This document shows positions 31,271 to 41,973 of a DNA stretch of 64,000 nucleotides, piece by piece. The notes beneath the pieces were generated by a model. That model made no database searches. It was not told where the DNA came from and saw only the letters and a list, made by a program, of their open reading frames with translations. This stretch comes from Gracilaria gracilis (Eukaryota; Rhodophyta; Florideophyceae; Gracilariales; Gracilariaceae): assembly GCA_030374805.1 (NCBI GenBank), contig JARGSG010000247.1, positions 186,001 through 250,000 on the forward strand, given 5' to 3'. Position 1 is the stretch's first letter. The number at the start of each line of letters is the position of its first letter. A program made the translations under genes and the position numbers.

Positions 31271-32125
31271 TCAGTTACGGCTTGTTAGAATAGTGTGCTT
31301 CGACGTTCCAACGATGTCGCCTCCCAAAAGTGCTTGAATAAGCAGGAACATAACAAGGGTACCACTGCCGCCAGAAGACTGCTCCGTAATGCCCTCATGA
31401 TGATCGATCAGCTCCTCATGCAGCTCATCATGCGAATCAGAAATGCCGTGCGTCTTCTCCCTAAGGGTACGTAAAGAGTTATGAAGGCCTTGCAACTGGC
31501 TAGAAAAGCGATCTGAAGCATACGACAAATCGCCCGCAGTAGTCTTAAGATGTTTCAACACGGACACCAACTGCGACATATCGGTCTTTTGTTTTTCCAT
31601 CTCGCGAATAAGTTGCGCAGTAATATCGCGTACCCCCTCTAGTCGAAGCTTTGTTTCTTGTGCGTTCTGGTCGCCGAGCCCCTTGAGCATGGACGACATG
31701 GAGTTGTATACCTCGTACACTTGCAGATCTAAAGAGCCTGATAACGACGTAGCGGCATCATCTCCACGGTGCACGCGCGCGGCTGGGTCCGGATCGGTGC
31801 GATGTGGAGGCGGAGTCTGTGCGGCACTGTCGGTGCTAGAAGTACCCGAGCCAGCATCAGAAGGTGGTGGCACGCATCCGCGTGAGCTATGGCTCTGCTC
31901 CTGTTGTTGTGTTTGTTGTCGGTCCGTAGTACCAGCAGCAAAGCCAGTGCCGTACTGTTGCGAATAATAGTCAGATCGATAAGTGTGTGCACCCGAAGTG
32001 GGCTCATGAATGAACACGGCGTCATGTACCTCATGACTGGCAAAGAAATGGCCCTTCTCAGCAGCGAACGCAAAGTATCTTTCACCCAAGAATGGCAGTT
32101 GCACGCCCGAAACCTTGAAGCACGT
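31271..32125 (-). pseudogene. ERGIC-53/L-type lectin-like protein, 5'-truncated
   Basis: The frame (ATG-less, open from ~32125) begins in the last strands of an L-type lectin domain: CFKVSGVQLPFLGERYFAFA, EKGHFFASHEVHDAV (compare YYFGVSAATG..DNHDVLSF). It continues with a Gln/Ser/Pro-rich linker and a ~110-residue coiled coil (LRLEGVRDITAQLIREMEKQ). A hydrophobic segment near the end (TLVMFLLIQALLGG) stands where ERGIC-53 has its TM helix. The family carries glycoproteins from ER to Golgi. Nearly all of the sugar-binding domain is missing upstream, where a 35-bp sequence repeated elsewhere in the window begins. Confidence 0.65.
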
Positions 32126-32145
32126 ATGCTAGCGGTGTGGGGCGC

Positions 32146-32180
32146 GTGGCTGCTGGTGGCTGCGCCCTTATACAGTAGTA
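32146..32180 (+). repeat. 35-bp repeat, copy 1
   Basis: A 35-bp segment starting GTGGCTGCTGGTGGCTGCGC is identical to 35682-35716. It flanks the truncated 5' end of the ERGIC-53-like gene here and the left edge of the GPI duplication there. Confidence 0.85.
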
Positions 32181-32399
32181 ATTATGGGGTATGCTTGCTG
32201 TGAAATGGAGGTATGGCGAGAAACGTTACGATTCATTTTTTCAGTTTGCTGTGGGTCTGACAAACCTAAACACCAGGTGGTATATGTTGCGTAAGGAAGA
32301 TCTGGAGACGTAAATGCGATTGAGAAACCGTTTATACCATATTGGGGAATCTATGTCTTCCAAAAGAAAGGAGGTTCAACATAAATATCGTGAAAAGAG

Positions 32400-33060
32400 G
32401 CGAATGCGGTTAGACACAAATTTCGGAGGCGCCTGTTTTGATGATGAAACTTTTGCTCCGAAATGAAAATGATGTAGGCATTTATTATGCTATTGCGTAT
32501 ATTATTGATCTCCACATCAGAAAGCCAGTCTTTACTGCTTTCATCTATCTTTCTGTACAGTTAATAACTTTAAACGTATTTAATAGGTACTTTCGGAGTA
32601 TGTTTCCTGTTTTATATTGATAAAGAAACTGTACAAACATTGATTAACAATGTTGGAGCCCTATTGAATCAGGTAAATACGGCTCTAACAACAAAATAGA
32701 AGATTTAGAGCTATAGAAGACAATCGTTAAACTTGATAGCAAACTCAAGGCTGTAAATAATTTGTATTACAGTTCATGCCAAAACGTAAAATGCACTTAA
32801 TTTTTCTAAATTTCTATTGACCACTATAGTGATCAATAGTGGTTTTGGGTGCCCAAATGTTTCGTTCTAAGAGTCGAACATAGTCCAATTGTCCTGGCAA
32901 AAGTATTGCACCCAACTTCATGACATTTTACGTACAAGTTTAAACAATTGTAAAGAACACATTTCGCAAAAATAAAAATAAAAATATTCAAAAATGGCGA
33001 ACTACAAAGCTTTTAAAATTCATGATCACTATAGTGATCAATAAATATTGGCATTAGGAA
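32400..33060. other. AT-rich island with two TGATCACTATAGTGATCA palindromes
   Basis: Markedly AT-rich compared with both flanks. A perfect 18-bp palindrome lies at 33023-33040 and a one-mismatch copy at 32818-32835, 205 bp apart in the same form. Short frames are hydrophobic or coiled-coil-like but none can be called a gene. It could be an inserted fragment of foreign AT-rich DNA, a MITE or an origin-like element. Confidence 0.5.
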
Positions 33061-33622
33061 TATTGGAAATATTCCAAGAAAGCGAATAACGGAAAGAAAG
33101 CTCTCAACGCGACAGGACTCCAGGCTGGACGTCCAGCCAAGAATATCGTCACTGCCAGGCGTTTGAATTGTCGGAGCGCAAGATGTCTAACAAAGGTATA
33201 TATAAGTTACTTCTGCAAAGCACAATAGGCAAGGCGCAGTTGAGAGACATGATGTCTACGATTGCGCTTCCCGGTTGGTGGAGATTTCGCAAACGCGGAA
33301 AACGAGCTGCGGGGGGTTGTGAAGGACTGGTCTCCTGCGATATTTGCGATCGGCGGAAACAAGTTGGCAGATACGGGCACCCGGACAGTTTCATCCGGCT
33401 CCTACCATTTCTTGAGACGCTCACGCTTACAAATCAAGCGTCTGGGCTTGTGGTAATACAGCACTACGATCTCCTCGCCGACTTCCAGTAGGATTCCTGA
33501 AAGGAAAGAAAGCAGGATCATCAGGAACGGTCTATCGAACTGAAAGGATATTTATTTTCTTCGTTTGACCTAGTTTAAGCTTCATGTTTCTCTACCAGAC
33601 GCTCTAAAGGAAGACTCGCAAT
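33061..33622. other. Unassigned region
   Basis: Short overlapping frames around 33168-33491 (+) and 33149-33424 (-); none has a recognisable domain. Nothing else supported. Confidence 0.3.
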
Positions 33623-33874
33623 ATGAACAGCAGTTCTACCAGCAAAACTGGCTCTGGATCCCCACGTCGTCAGAAGAAGAAGAAAAAAACAGCAAGCACC
33701 TCCACTTCAAGTGCAACGAAGAGCGAGATATACACGTGCCAGATATGCCAAAAACCGTTACCGATGCCGGAACCCCTCACTAGAGGTGGGGCTATGAGAC
33801 TCGTTGATCATCTTGATTTAGATCATGGCATCGAAACTCGAACGCATGAAGGGCACTACACTAAATCGTCTTAA
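33623..33874 (+). CDS. Small C2H2-like zinc-finger protein
   Basis: 83 residues with an ATG start. The N-terminal 35 residues are Ser/Thr-rich with a lysine run. The rest holds CQICQKPLP and VDHLDLDH, a C-x2-C ... H-x4-H arrangement resembling a single C2H2 finger with a long loop. No family assigned. It converges on the kinase-like gene, whose stop lies 22 bp away. Confidence 0.5.
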   Translation: MNSSSTSKTGSGSPRRQKKKKKTASTSTSSATKSEIYTCQICQKPLPMPEPLTRGGAMRLVDHLDLDHGIETRTHEGHYTKSS

Positions 33875-33896
33875 AAGTGAATTCTTAAAACTTCAA

Positions 33897-35384
33897 TCAC
33901 CGGTCTACTCGTAAACAACGCCGCATACTCCGGTTGAATAAGCGCAAAGCGCGAAATGCTTCCACGAGGCTCTCTTCTGACTCTGGGAACTCTACATCCT
34001 GTGACTCCTGCAGTCGCAACACGAGCACGGCAAGAAGATGACACCTGTATCCCGGAGCTAAAAGCTTCTCGAGCTGTTGCACTAATATGCCTGTTTTCGT
34101 ACTCCACTCCCTCACATACTGCTTCTCGTTCAAAACACCAACGAGAAACGCAAACGGATGGCTGATATAGCTCTCGACGAAATCGAAGAACATATAGTTT
34201 CCTGTATCTTCATTCCAGTAAATATTTGAACACAACAAATCATGGTGCGTTATAGTTGCTCCTAGTTTTGGAGAACCCTCCAATTTTGTCAGTTCCCCCT
34301 TAATCTGCTGCTTCTTTGTTTGAAAAAACTGCACCTCGTTCTCACCTTGTTCGTCGAAGCGGTCCAAGGAGCAAAACGCCGAACAACTACCCAATCTATC
34401 CACATGCTCTAGTAGTCTACATACCCTCATGTCTGGAAAGCCAGCGAGAATTAGTTCGTCCACGTTGTCCATCGCATCCATCTGTAAACGGGCGTAACAG
34501 GAAGTTAGACGACACTGGTCTGCTCTGGACAGATGCCACGGGTCTAAAATGGCACCATAGTCAGCAGTTAGTAGAAGTTGTTTCCCTGTATCCACAGCTA
34601 CAGGCGATCTTACATGCGATGGCGACAAGCCAGCAAGCGTTCGAGTAAAGGCTGCATCGTTACTAGCTTCACTGGTACATTTGAGAAAGAAACGACCTCT
34701 TGTAGTATCTGCTTTCAAAATTACCCCAAGATGGGACGATCGTAGCTGAATGATTTCTCCTGTTAATATGGCATCACAGTTGATCGAAAGTCGATTTATC
34801 ATCCACGAAGTAGCTGTTTGAAGCCATCCAGGTCGCTGCCACGGTTGTCGATTCTCTGGTTGAACGCCAGCTGCAATGAATTTGAGCTCGTTCGCAATTA
34901 CCGTGGCGGCTTCATCTATCTGGTGAAACACGCCTGCTTGCTCTGCTGGCACCCAATCCAAAACATTTTCATCCCTTGAGGAAGAATAAGGGACACTGGT
35001 ACTACTTTCGCATATATTGACCTCATCTGAGAACTCTAGAAGCACCACGCTCTTTTCGCATTCGCACCAACACCCTTCAACAAGTACCGGTTTTGCTCTT
35101 CTCCACACCTGGCGCAGAAATACAAGTGGTGAGTTGCTTTCGATGATATCTTGTACGTCTGGTATGATGCCTACAGGTTGAAATGCAGGTAAAGCATCGG
35201 AACGACAGTAAAGACGACCAGGGAGCAGCCAACGATCTGCTTCTTTCCTAAGCAGAACTTTTTTGCTCCTGAAAGATACGACCAGAACCTGAAGCTCTTG
35301 AAAATCGTTTTTAATGCATGTAGACCACGTCCATTGGTTCCTGTCCAGTTGTGTACAATCAGCTTCTGCCAAAGTGTCCTCCAT
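33897..35384 (-). CDS. Aminoglycoside phosphotransferase-like kinase, possible Nudix-like N-terminus
   Basis: 495 residues from the first ATG (35384), one of the few clearly intact host frames here. The C-terminal half is a protein-kinase-like (APH/choline kinase clan) domain: ATITHHDLLCSNIYW carries the HxDLxxxN catalytic loop and MFFDFVES the DF metal motif. Residues 25-60 (LQVLVVSFRSKKVLLRKE, WLLPGRLYC) resemble the first strand of a Nudix domain, though the Nudix box itself is not evident. Fusions of these two are unusual. Likely cytosolic small-molecule kinase; substrate unknown. Confidence 0.7.
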   Translation of the reverse strand: MEDTLAEADCTQLDRNQWTWSTCIKNDFQELQVLVVSFRSKKVLLRKEADRWLLPGRLYCRSDALPAFQPVGIIPDVQDIIESNSPLVFLRQVWRRAKPVLVEGCWCECEKSVVLLEFSDEVNICESSTSVPYSSSRDENVLDWVPAEQAGVFHQIDEAATVIANELKFIAAGVQPENRQPWQRPGWLQTATSWMINRLSINCDAILTGEIIQLRSSHLGVILKADTTRGRFFLKCTSEASNDAAFTRTLAGLSPSHVRSPVAVDTGKQLLLTADYGAILDPWHLSRADQCRLTSCYARLQMDAMDNVDELILAGFPDMRVCRLLEHVDRLGSCSAFCSLDRFDEQGENEVQFFQTKKQQIKGELTKLEGSPKLGATITHHDLLCSNIYWNEDTGNYMFFDFVESYISHPFAFLVGVLNEKQYVREWSTKTGILVQQLEKLLAPGYRCHLLAVLVLRLQESQDVEFPESEESLVEAFRALRLFNRSMRRCLRVDR

Positions 35385-35833
35385 ATTATGCAGTGTTTCT
35401 TGGACGGCCAAACTTCACGAGATACGCAATCAACTGCGACGCGGATAGGCTTATGCGGTTCTCGTTACCTGTTGCTCTGTAAACGCTATTTCACTGCGTA
35501 CCGTCTTGTCCGTGCGCAGATGGGAGGCACGTAGGATAAGATCAGAACTTTTTGCGGCTTGGACAGGATGGCCATCCGCCACTGGCAAGGAGGACGGCCG
35601 TCACGTGTAAGGTTGGAACGCACGAGCGCGGGCTTACAGCGGGTTGCGGGTGGTCGTCTTGGCGACGTTTGACACCATGGTGTGGCTGCTGGTGGCTGCG
35701 CCCTTATACAGTAGTACCTTTACTTCTACCTCCATAAACGCGTCCAGGTCGAAGTATTCAGAGCTCGTATTCTGTCGAGAAGGGCTCCAGAACAACCTCC
35801 TTTCGGCAGATCTGAACTTATCTTGCCACAATC
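35385..35833. promoter_or_regulatory. Divergent intergenic region upstream of GPI copy 1
   Basis: Lies between the starts of the kinase-like gene and GPI copy 1. Only the last ~120 bp are shared with GPI copy 2. Includes the second 35-bp repeat copy at 35682-35716. Confidence 0.4.
35682..35716 (+). repeat. 35-bp repeat, copy 2
   Basis: Identical to 32146-32180, at the left edge of the duplicated GPI segment. Confidence 0.85.
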
Positions 35834-37127
35834 ATGCAAGCCTTCCTAGCCCCAGCTGCAGTTCCGCTGCGCGGAAGCACGGCCGCTGACGTCTCCACGC
35901 GCGTGGCCGACATTCAATGTGCACGTCGCGCAACCCCGAGCATGGTAGTTCTCGGAAAGCCACCGAGCTCATCTGACATCCCATCTTCATCTCTAGAACA
36001 CGATTCATTGTCATCTCCATTTTTAGTGTCGTCGATACCGGAATGGAAGACATTGCAGCGACATAAGGAAAACGTAATTGACAAGTCGCATTTGCGACAG
36101 TTGCTTGATGATGAAAAGAGAGTTGAGCAACTCTATGCGGAATATGATGGCGTTTATATGGACTAATCCCGTCAGAGGATTACTCTTGAAACGAAGAGAT
36201 TACTGCTTGAATTGGCTAAGGCTGTGAACTTGGAACATCGCATTAAGGACATGTTTTCTGGAAAGAAGATCAACACGACTGAGAATCGAGCTGTTCTTCA
36301 CACCGCATTGCGTGCGAAAAGAAGTGAAGTGTTGATGCTGGATGGTGTTAACGTTGTGGAGCAAGTACACTCCGTGCTCACTCGCATCCGCAAATTCACT
36401 GATCTCGTTCGATCTGGGAAGCATCGTGGTGCAACTGGAAAGCACATCAAGAATTTTGTTGCAGTTGGTATTGGTGGAAGTTATCTGGGTCCTGACTTTG
36501 TGTACGAGGCATTGAATACTGATGCTGAAGCATCTAGTGCTGGGCAGCAAGCTGGATATTCTCTTCACTTCCTGGCGAATGTTGATCCGGTTGATGTCAA
36601 ACGCGCATTGGATGGGTTTGATGCCGAGGAGACGATGGTGATTGTTGTGAGCAAGACATTTACCACGCGTGAGACTATTGTCAATGCTAAGACTGTTAGA
36701 ACCTGGCTTTGGGACAATATGGGCAATGACCCTAACATTGTTCGTCAGCATATGGTTGCCTGCAGTACGAACATGGAGAAGACAAAGGAGTTTGGTATTG
36801 CTCCAGAGAACGTATTTCCGTTCTGGGACTGGGTTGGCGGACGTTACTCCGTATGCGCTTCAGTTGGTGCGTTGCCATTGAGTCTTGTTTATGGATACAC
36901 CGTATTCGAAAAGTTCCTCGGTGGAGCCCGCAGTATCGACAAGCATCTTGTCAACGCTCCGTTGGAAAGAAACATTCCAGTCTTGATGGGATTGATGGGA
37001 GTATGGAATATGAGCTTCATGGGTTACAAGTCACGTGCGATGCATCCCTATACCGAGGCTTTGAACAAGTTACCGGCTCATATCCAACAGGTTGATATGG
37101 AGAGCAATGGAAAGCACGTTTCTCGAG
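35834..37127 (+). pseudogene. GPI: Plastid glucose-6-phosphate isomerase, copy 1, 3'-truncated
   Basis: The N-terminus MQAFLAPAAVPLRG...ARRATPSMVV looks like a red-algal plastid transit peptide with the early Phe. The body has the GPI motifs [29 protein letters not shown] and [17 protein letters not shown] (signature 1). It interconverts glucose-6-P and fructose-6-P. An in-frame TAA at 36164 replaces the aromatic residue of the conserved D-(Y/F)-SRQR. At ~37127 (KHVSR) the gene ends abruptly and sequence of an unrelated WD40 gene begins, so signature 2 and the active-site C-terminal third are gone. About 99% identical to copy 2, 11,059 bp away. Confidence 0.88.
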
Positions 37128-37310
37128 CGGCTGTCCGACGACATGGCCGCTTTGCGCATCCCACACGCGGGCTGTCTTATCGAGCGATCCCGAGACGACG
37201 CGAGTGCCGTCGGCGCTAACTGCCGCGCACGTCACAGAGTCGGTGTGACCTTGGAGCGGCCCGACGGGATGGCCACTCTCAGAAGCAATCCTCCGTCACG
37301 GTGACAGACC
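37124..37310 (-). pseudogene. WD40-repeat gene fragment
   Basis: Read on the - strand: [20 protein letters not shown], then [20 protein letters not shown]. This is about one and a half WD40 blades of the type found in multi-blade NACHT/WD40 proteins. No start, stop or further blades. It is joined to GPI copy 1 through a shared CTCGA. Confidence 0.75.
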
Positions 37311-37334
37311 CCCGCTCATAAAATACTGATACAC

Positions 37335-39748
37335 TCATTCATCACCAAACCGCACTCGTCTACGTGCCTTTTTGCGTCGCTCCTCATCGAGCTCCTCACG
37401 CAAACAATCTTCATTCGCACTCGCTGCCACTCGTTTCGACGCCGCCACCGACTGTCGATGTTTCGCCCTCCGCTCTCTCATCGCCATAACCTGTGTTTTC
37501 ACATCCACTCCATCCGCTTCCCATATCGCCCTATCCCCACTACACCCTTCCATAGAATAGATACTAGGTTGCATTTCGATCAAGTCTTTCGGTTCTTCAT
37601 TTCTTCCCATCACGTACGGATTACGGCATCCCGGTACGACACATGCCGTCCTGTCCCTAATAAGACATCCATCACACAGCAAATGGGCACATGGAGTCAC
37701 AAAGGGAAGATGAACGTCATCACGACACCGACCGCATCTCCCACTCCTTCCCGTCAGCGCCTTTGCAATCTTGGGCAGCTTTCCGCTTACTATATAACCG
37801 ATATAACGTGGTTCGTCAGGAAGTCGATTCGGATTCTCTCGTGGAATATGAATCATGGATCTGCCTTCGGAACGAATCCGGTCAAACCACCCTCGACGTC
37901 TCTTCAAGTCCTCCAAGTAATACCAGTCATATCCGTTCTCTTTGCCACTCTCAACATCAATGTCCTCTTCAAGAATGGGGTCGCGGAAGCACTCATCCTC
38001 TGCAACACGAGAGCAGTGCCTGTACTCGTCACGCAGCAGTAGAAACATGTCTACCACATCATTTGTATAAAACTTCACTTCCATGGAGCCCCCAAAACAA
38101 CTTGCTTTCCGCAAGTTGGAAACGAACGTGGATGCTGATCCCTTGTTTCGTTTCTTCAACAACGACTGTTCATGGTCTTCATCGAACCAATCCGACGTGA
38201 TCAGATTTCTTTTCCCCATCCTGATGAGCCCGTTGTAACTCTCCGCTGTATCCGCGCTGAAGTTCAAAAAGATGTTCCTGACATGGCACTTGGCTTTCAA
38301 AAGTGACATGTCCGCGCGAATCATGATTGATTCTAGCAGTCTTGAAAGTCGATCTAGACTCTCAGTTTTGTACCGCATATACGGGTCACGAATTCCCACC
38401 CGCCATGCATCTTTGTCCAATCGGTATGCTTCGTCTCGAATAAAAGTGACGGAGAGTACAAGTGATCAACATCAGTGCGAGGAGTGTACGATGTAGGCGT
38501 TCCAGTCATAACCCATCTGATGTCGGTCTTTATCTTTTCACATCCAATAGCAAAATTGCTTACATGTGACGATGAAATACAATGTCCCTCGTCAACAATG
38601 ACTCTATAAAAATGAACCTTTAAAAATAGTGGGATTCCCTGCCGAATCGCATTGTGCAAACCTGCAATAACTTCAAAAAGAACGATGATAATATCATACT
38701 CTACAGCCAGTTCCAAAGCAGTATCAGGGAAGTCATATCGTGAATGGACACGCAAAGCTTTCAAGTTTTGCGTGTGCATATCAATCTGATCCATCCAATG
38801 TTCAGAAAGCACTGCAGGAACAATAACAAGAGTGGCTCTCGAAAGATAGATTTGTTCGGCACCACTGCTTATCGGGAGAACGCTATGTCCTTTACTTGTT
38901 TGAAAGTACTTAGGACAATGAATTTGTCTTTCGGGTGACTTCTTTTGTGTGCTTGGAATAAGACGATCAATACGAGGCATAAATTTTCTTCTGGTATCAT
39001 GGGTTTCATATCGATTGCTGTTTTGCTCAGTGTACGTAGAAACTTTGATGTCTCCTATCTTGACGACATGAGTGTCTCGGTGTGCAGGTAGTGTTGGTTC
39101 CCGTCCCAATGTTTTCAAAATGTGAGATAGGGTGGTAATAGTTTTACCCAAACCAGGTTCATCGCACAGAAAACCGCCACGCGGCCGCTGTACACGCGGA
39201 AACGAATCTAATTCATATATAGAACCGTCAAAGAGATCTGCTATAACAACATGTTGCAAGCCATCCATCTTGACATCATGGATCAATGGCATATCAGCTG
39301 TGACACCTTCTTCTTCCATCTTTGACATGCGATGAAGAGCTGAAACTTGATGCGGAAAAAGGTGCGACTTCATGCCAGGTATCACAGAAGCCAAAAAGTC
39401 TCGAAGATACGGATGAGTTGCTCTAAGAGTAGCATGGTCTCTTGCGGGCAGCAGACAAGCCACGCGTAGAAGCAGGTCGAACGGAAGTCGTAGCAGAGGT
39501 GAATTTCCGGGCGGATTTGACAGTTTTGGTGGTTGAACCGTAGCTGCGTTCAACGCAGCTTCGTGAAACACCCTTTGCAATTGAAACTGCTTGCGATTGT
39601 TAGTCATCGATGTGCATCTTTGACCACATCCGTAAAATCCACACGGAGAATCTGCCGAACCGCTGGCGTTGACATGCCACAGAAGGAAAAAGAAAAGGAT
39701 TGCAACCTGATACGAGACAACATGGCCTGTAACCCGAGCGAGCAGCAT
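37335..39748 (-). pseudogene. F-box/SNF2/RING helicase (plant At3g54460 type), interrupted and 3'-truncated
   Basis: The N-terminal part has an F-box-like LRLPFDLLLRVACLLPARDH, then LFPHQVSALHRM, Walker A DEPGLGKTITTL, DEAH-like VDEGH and WVMTGTPTSYTP. The second part has RLLESIMIRADMSLL and a RING finger (CGRCRDDVHLPFVTPCAHLLC, then DGCL and C-x4-C). It then has PKDLIEMQPS, matching the Arabidopsis F-box/SNF2/RING protein closely. Proteins of this class remodel chromatin and ubiquitylate substrates. A 1-nt frame change near 38450 separates the halves. The HELICc domain is absent: the frame ends at 37335 next to the WD40 fragment. ATG 39748 is the first start; ATG 39605-39607 is an alternative that avoids a hydrophobic N-terminus. 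Confidence 0.78.
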
Positions 39749-41165
39749 AGAGTGCGACTTGACTGTAGGGCGCTGCAAGCGTGTACTCCATATTCAAGCG
39801 GTTCGGACGTGTGTGTAACAACTGAACGAACGCCGCAGCTGCAGCGGATGGGACAAGATTAGAGGAATAAAGGCCTCATTAATTCATTTTTCACTCTCTG
39901 GCAAACTGGCAGCGGCGCTTCTCCCGCCGTGTGCGATGCGCCGGCACAACGCGCTGATGGTCACAGAAAACGTGTTTGCTTGTTGGCGAGTTGTTGAGCT
40001 TTCACGCTTTGGCACCGCTCGCACGCAGCGTCGCTGCAAGCGTGAGTGCAGAAGGCGCTGCTTTTCTTTGAAGAGTTTACGCTGCATTGTAGCGCGTGGT
40101 CGCCGCTGCGTCTCGCAACCGACACCAGCGTTGCTGCGAGAGCGTTCTTCGGCGCTCCCACGCCCAGCACAAGTCTTCGTCGCATGCACCGCAAACACGC
40201 CATCGTCCATTGCGCACGTCGTCACTTTCCAACAAGCGTTGCCACTTCTGTCGGCGCTCGACTGACATGCAGGCGGGCACACTTCGGCGTCAATCGCGAT
40301 TGCTCTCACGGCGGCGATGTTGTGAGCGGAAGCGAGCGATGGGAAAGCTCAGTCTCTGCTTTCAGCGCTCTCTCGGCGCGTTCGCTCGCGTTGGTTTGGA
40401 AGAAGCTGCCGTTTTTATTCGTTGCTGGAGGGAGCGCGAGGCACAGAGCGCGGTACATGGCGAGAGATGCGCGTTGGCGCACGTCCGCTCCAATTGATGC
40501 AGTCGGTGAAGTGGAGGAGCGTAGATACGAACTGCATGAAGGGCGAGGGCGATAGCAATGAGTCGTGCGATGCGGCGGAGCACGATTGGACGGCGCTTGC
40601 CCTGAGAACGACATGACGGAGAGAGTGTCGCGAAGAGGATGGCGCCAACGTTGGCGGCAACGCACTGGTTGAAGCGTACCAAATGACGTCGACGAGCACA
40701 CTGGCATTGAGCTGGTGCATTCGCCTCCATTGCATGACCTCAGATCACCATCTCATCTCCGTCACAGTCGCAAAACGAAGTCGTGCGCACACAGCACTTT
40801 GGAATCGCACCGTGGCGTGAAGTGCGTGCGCGTCGTTTGGGCGAAGGTGCAAACCAGAGCGACCATTTGTGGAGCGCGAGGAAGATACACGGCCCGTGCA
40901 CGCGCGCTTTCCGGCTTGGAAGAGAGCGCTATCGGGTGGGCGTCTCGAGGGTAAACCAAACGCCAATGTCGGAGGGCTCTTCTGCTCCGAGCACCACGCC
41001 TGCGAGGCGCAGTGTTGCGCAGACACTCTTCTGGCGCACGAGAAGCTGCCGTTCTATTGGCTGCGCCGACTACCCTTGGTGCCAAAGAAGTTCATCTACC
41101 GCCCGCGCCCGTGGATGATCGGTCGCGCACTGCCGATATGACAGGACAGCACGTCGTTGTTTCCG
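39749..41165. other. GC/CpG-rich segment, many open frames, no convincing gene
   Basis: From about 39.9 to 41.1 kb all six frames stay open for long stretches because stop codons are rare in GCGC-rich sequence. The best candidate is the + frame ending at 41141 (GGLFCSEHHACEAQCCAD... IYRPRPW), Cys-rich and oddly protein-like, but with no known family and no clear start. Could be a CpG-island-like promoter region or a diverged gene. Confidence 0.3.
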
Positions 41166-41705
41166 TCACGCGCCATCGAGTGCGCGACGGTGTTCTCGTG
41201 GCTCATCGCGCAGTCGTTGCAGCTGGAGAGGCTGCCGCCGCAAGCTCTGAGCCCCGTCAAACTGTCGCTGGCCATTCTGGACGTGTGTGTTTTGTCTTGG
41301 AGAAGAGCCATCGGCGTTATGTGTAAAACGCGTTTCGGATGAAGTGGAAGAGCTTAAGCAGGTGTTCGGTTCACAGTCAGAATAACATATTCCGCAGCCC
41401 ACGCAAATTGAGAGCACATGATCGTTCACTGAACAAATAACGGTGCCCTTAGGGGCTGTCAGCGGGCGCGTTGCACAACAGGAACAGCTTACGACAATAT
41501 GATGCTTGGGGTGAACGCCGCAGCCGTTGCATACGGATGAGTGTTCGTCTACCGAACGTGATAATGTCCAAAAGAAAGGGCCGACAACTTTGTGATTATG
41601 CGACAAACCTTCGTCTGTAAGAGCTGTGTCGACATTGCTCTCGGCAAAGTAATATTGCTGAATCGGCTGCGGCGGGCTCATTTCAAGAAAGCTACGCTTT
41701 CCCAT
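41166..41705 (-). CDS. Cys-rich protein of unknown function, copy B
   Basis: 179 residues from ATG 41705 (MGKRSFLEM). Shares with copy A (21552-22103) the pattern VxGPFFxxLxxSV, CGVHPKHHIVVSCSCC, KGTVIC and LSICVGCGIC. The Cys pairs suggest a zinc-binding domain. The last ~70 residues are low-complexity and unconserved. Two paralogues within 20 kb with only the core conserved suggest a family spread in this genome, possibly with mobile DNA. Function unknown. Confidence 0.72.
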   Translation of the reverse strand: MGKRSFLEMSPPQPIQQYYFAESNVDTALTDEGLSHNHKVVGPFFWTLSRSVDEHSSVCNGCGVHPKHHIVVSCSCCATRPLTAPKGTVICSVNDHVLSICVGCGICYSDCEPNTCLSSSTSSETRFTHNADGSSPRQNTHVQNGQRQFDGAQSLRRQPLQLQRLRDEPREHRRALDGA

Positions 41706-41973
41706 CTTACTGTCGTTTGCTTTCCAAGGGTTGCAGTTGTGGATCCGATGAACCTTTCATCGCATTTGATCCATCGGCGGTTCGAGCTTCGGCTGCTCTT
41801 CGTTCCGCGTGTACACTACCGTTGGTACCTCTACACAAAATCGCCGAGCGCGAACGCGCTGCGCCCTTCCGCCTTGCCCAACGTGTCCACCTGACCACGT
41901 ATGCCTAGCTTCGAAGATGGAACACACGTCCCAATCCGGCACAATCCATGCGAAAAGTCCAACAATTGATGTT

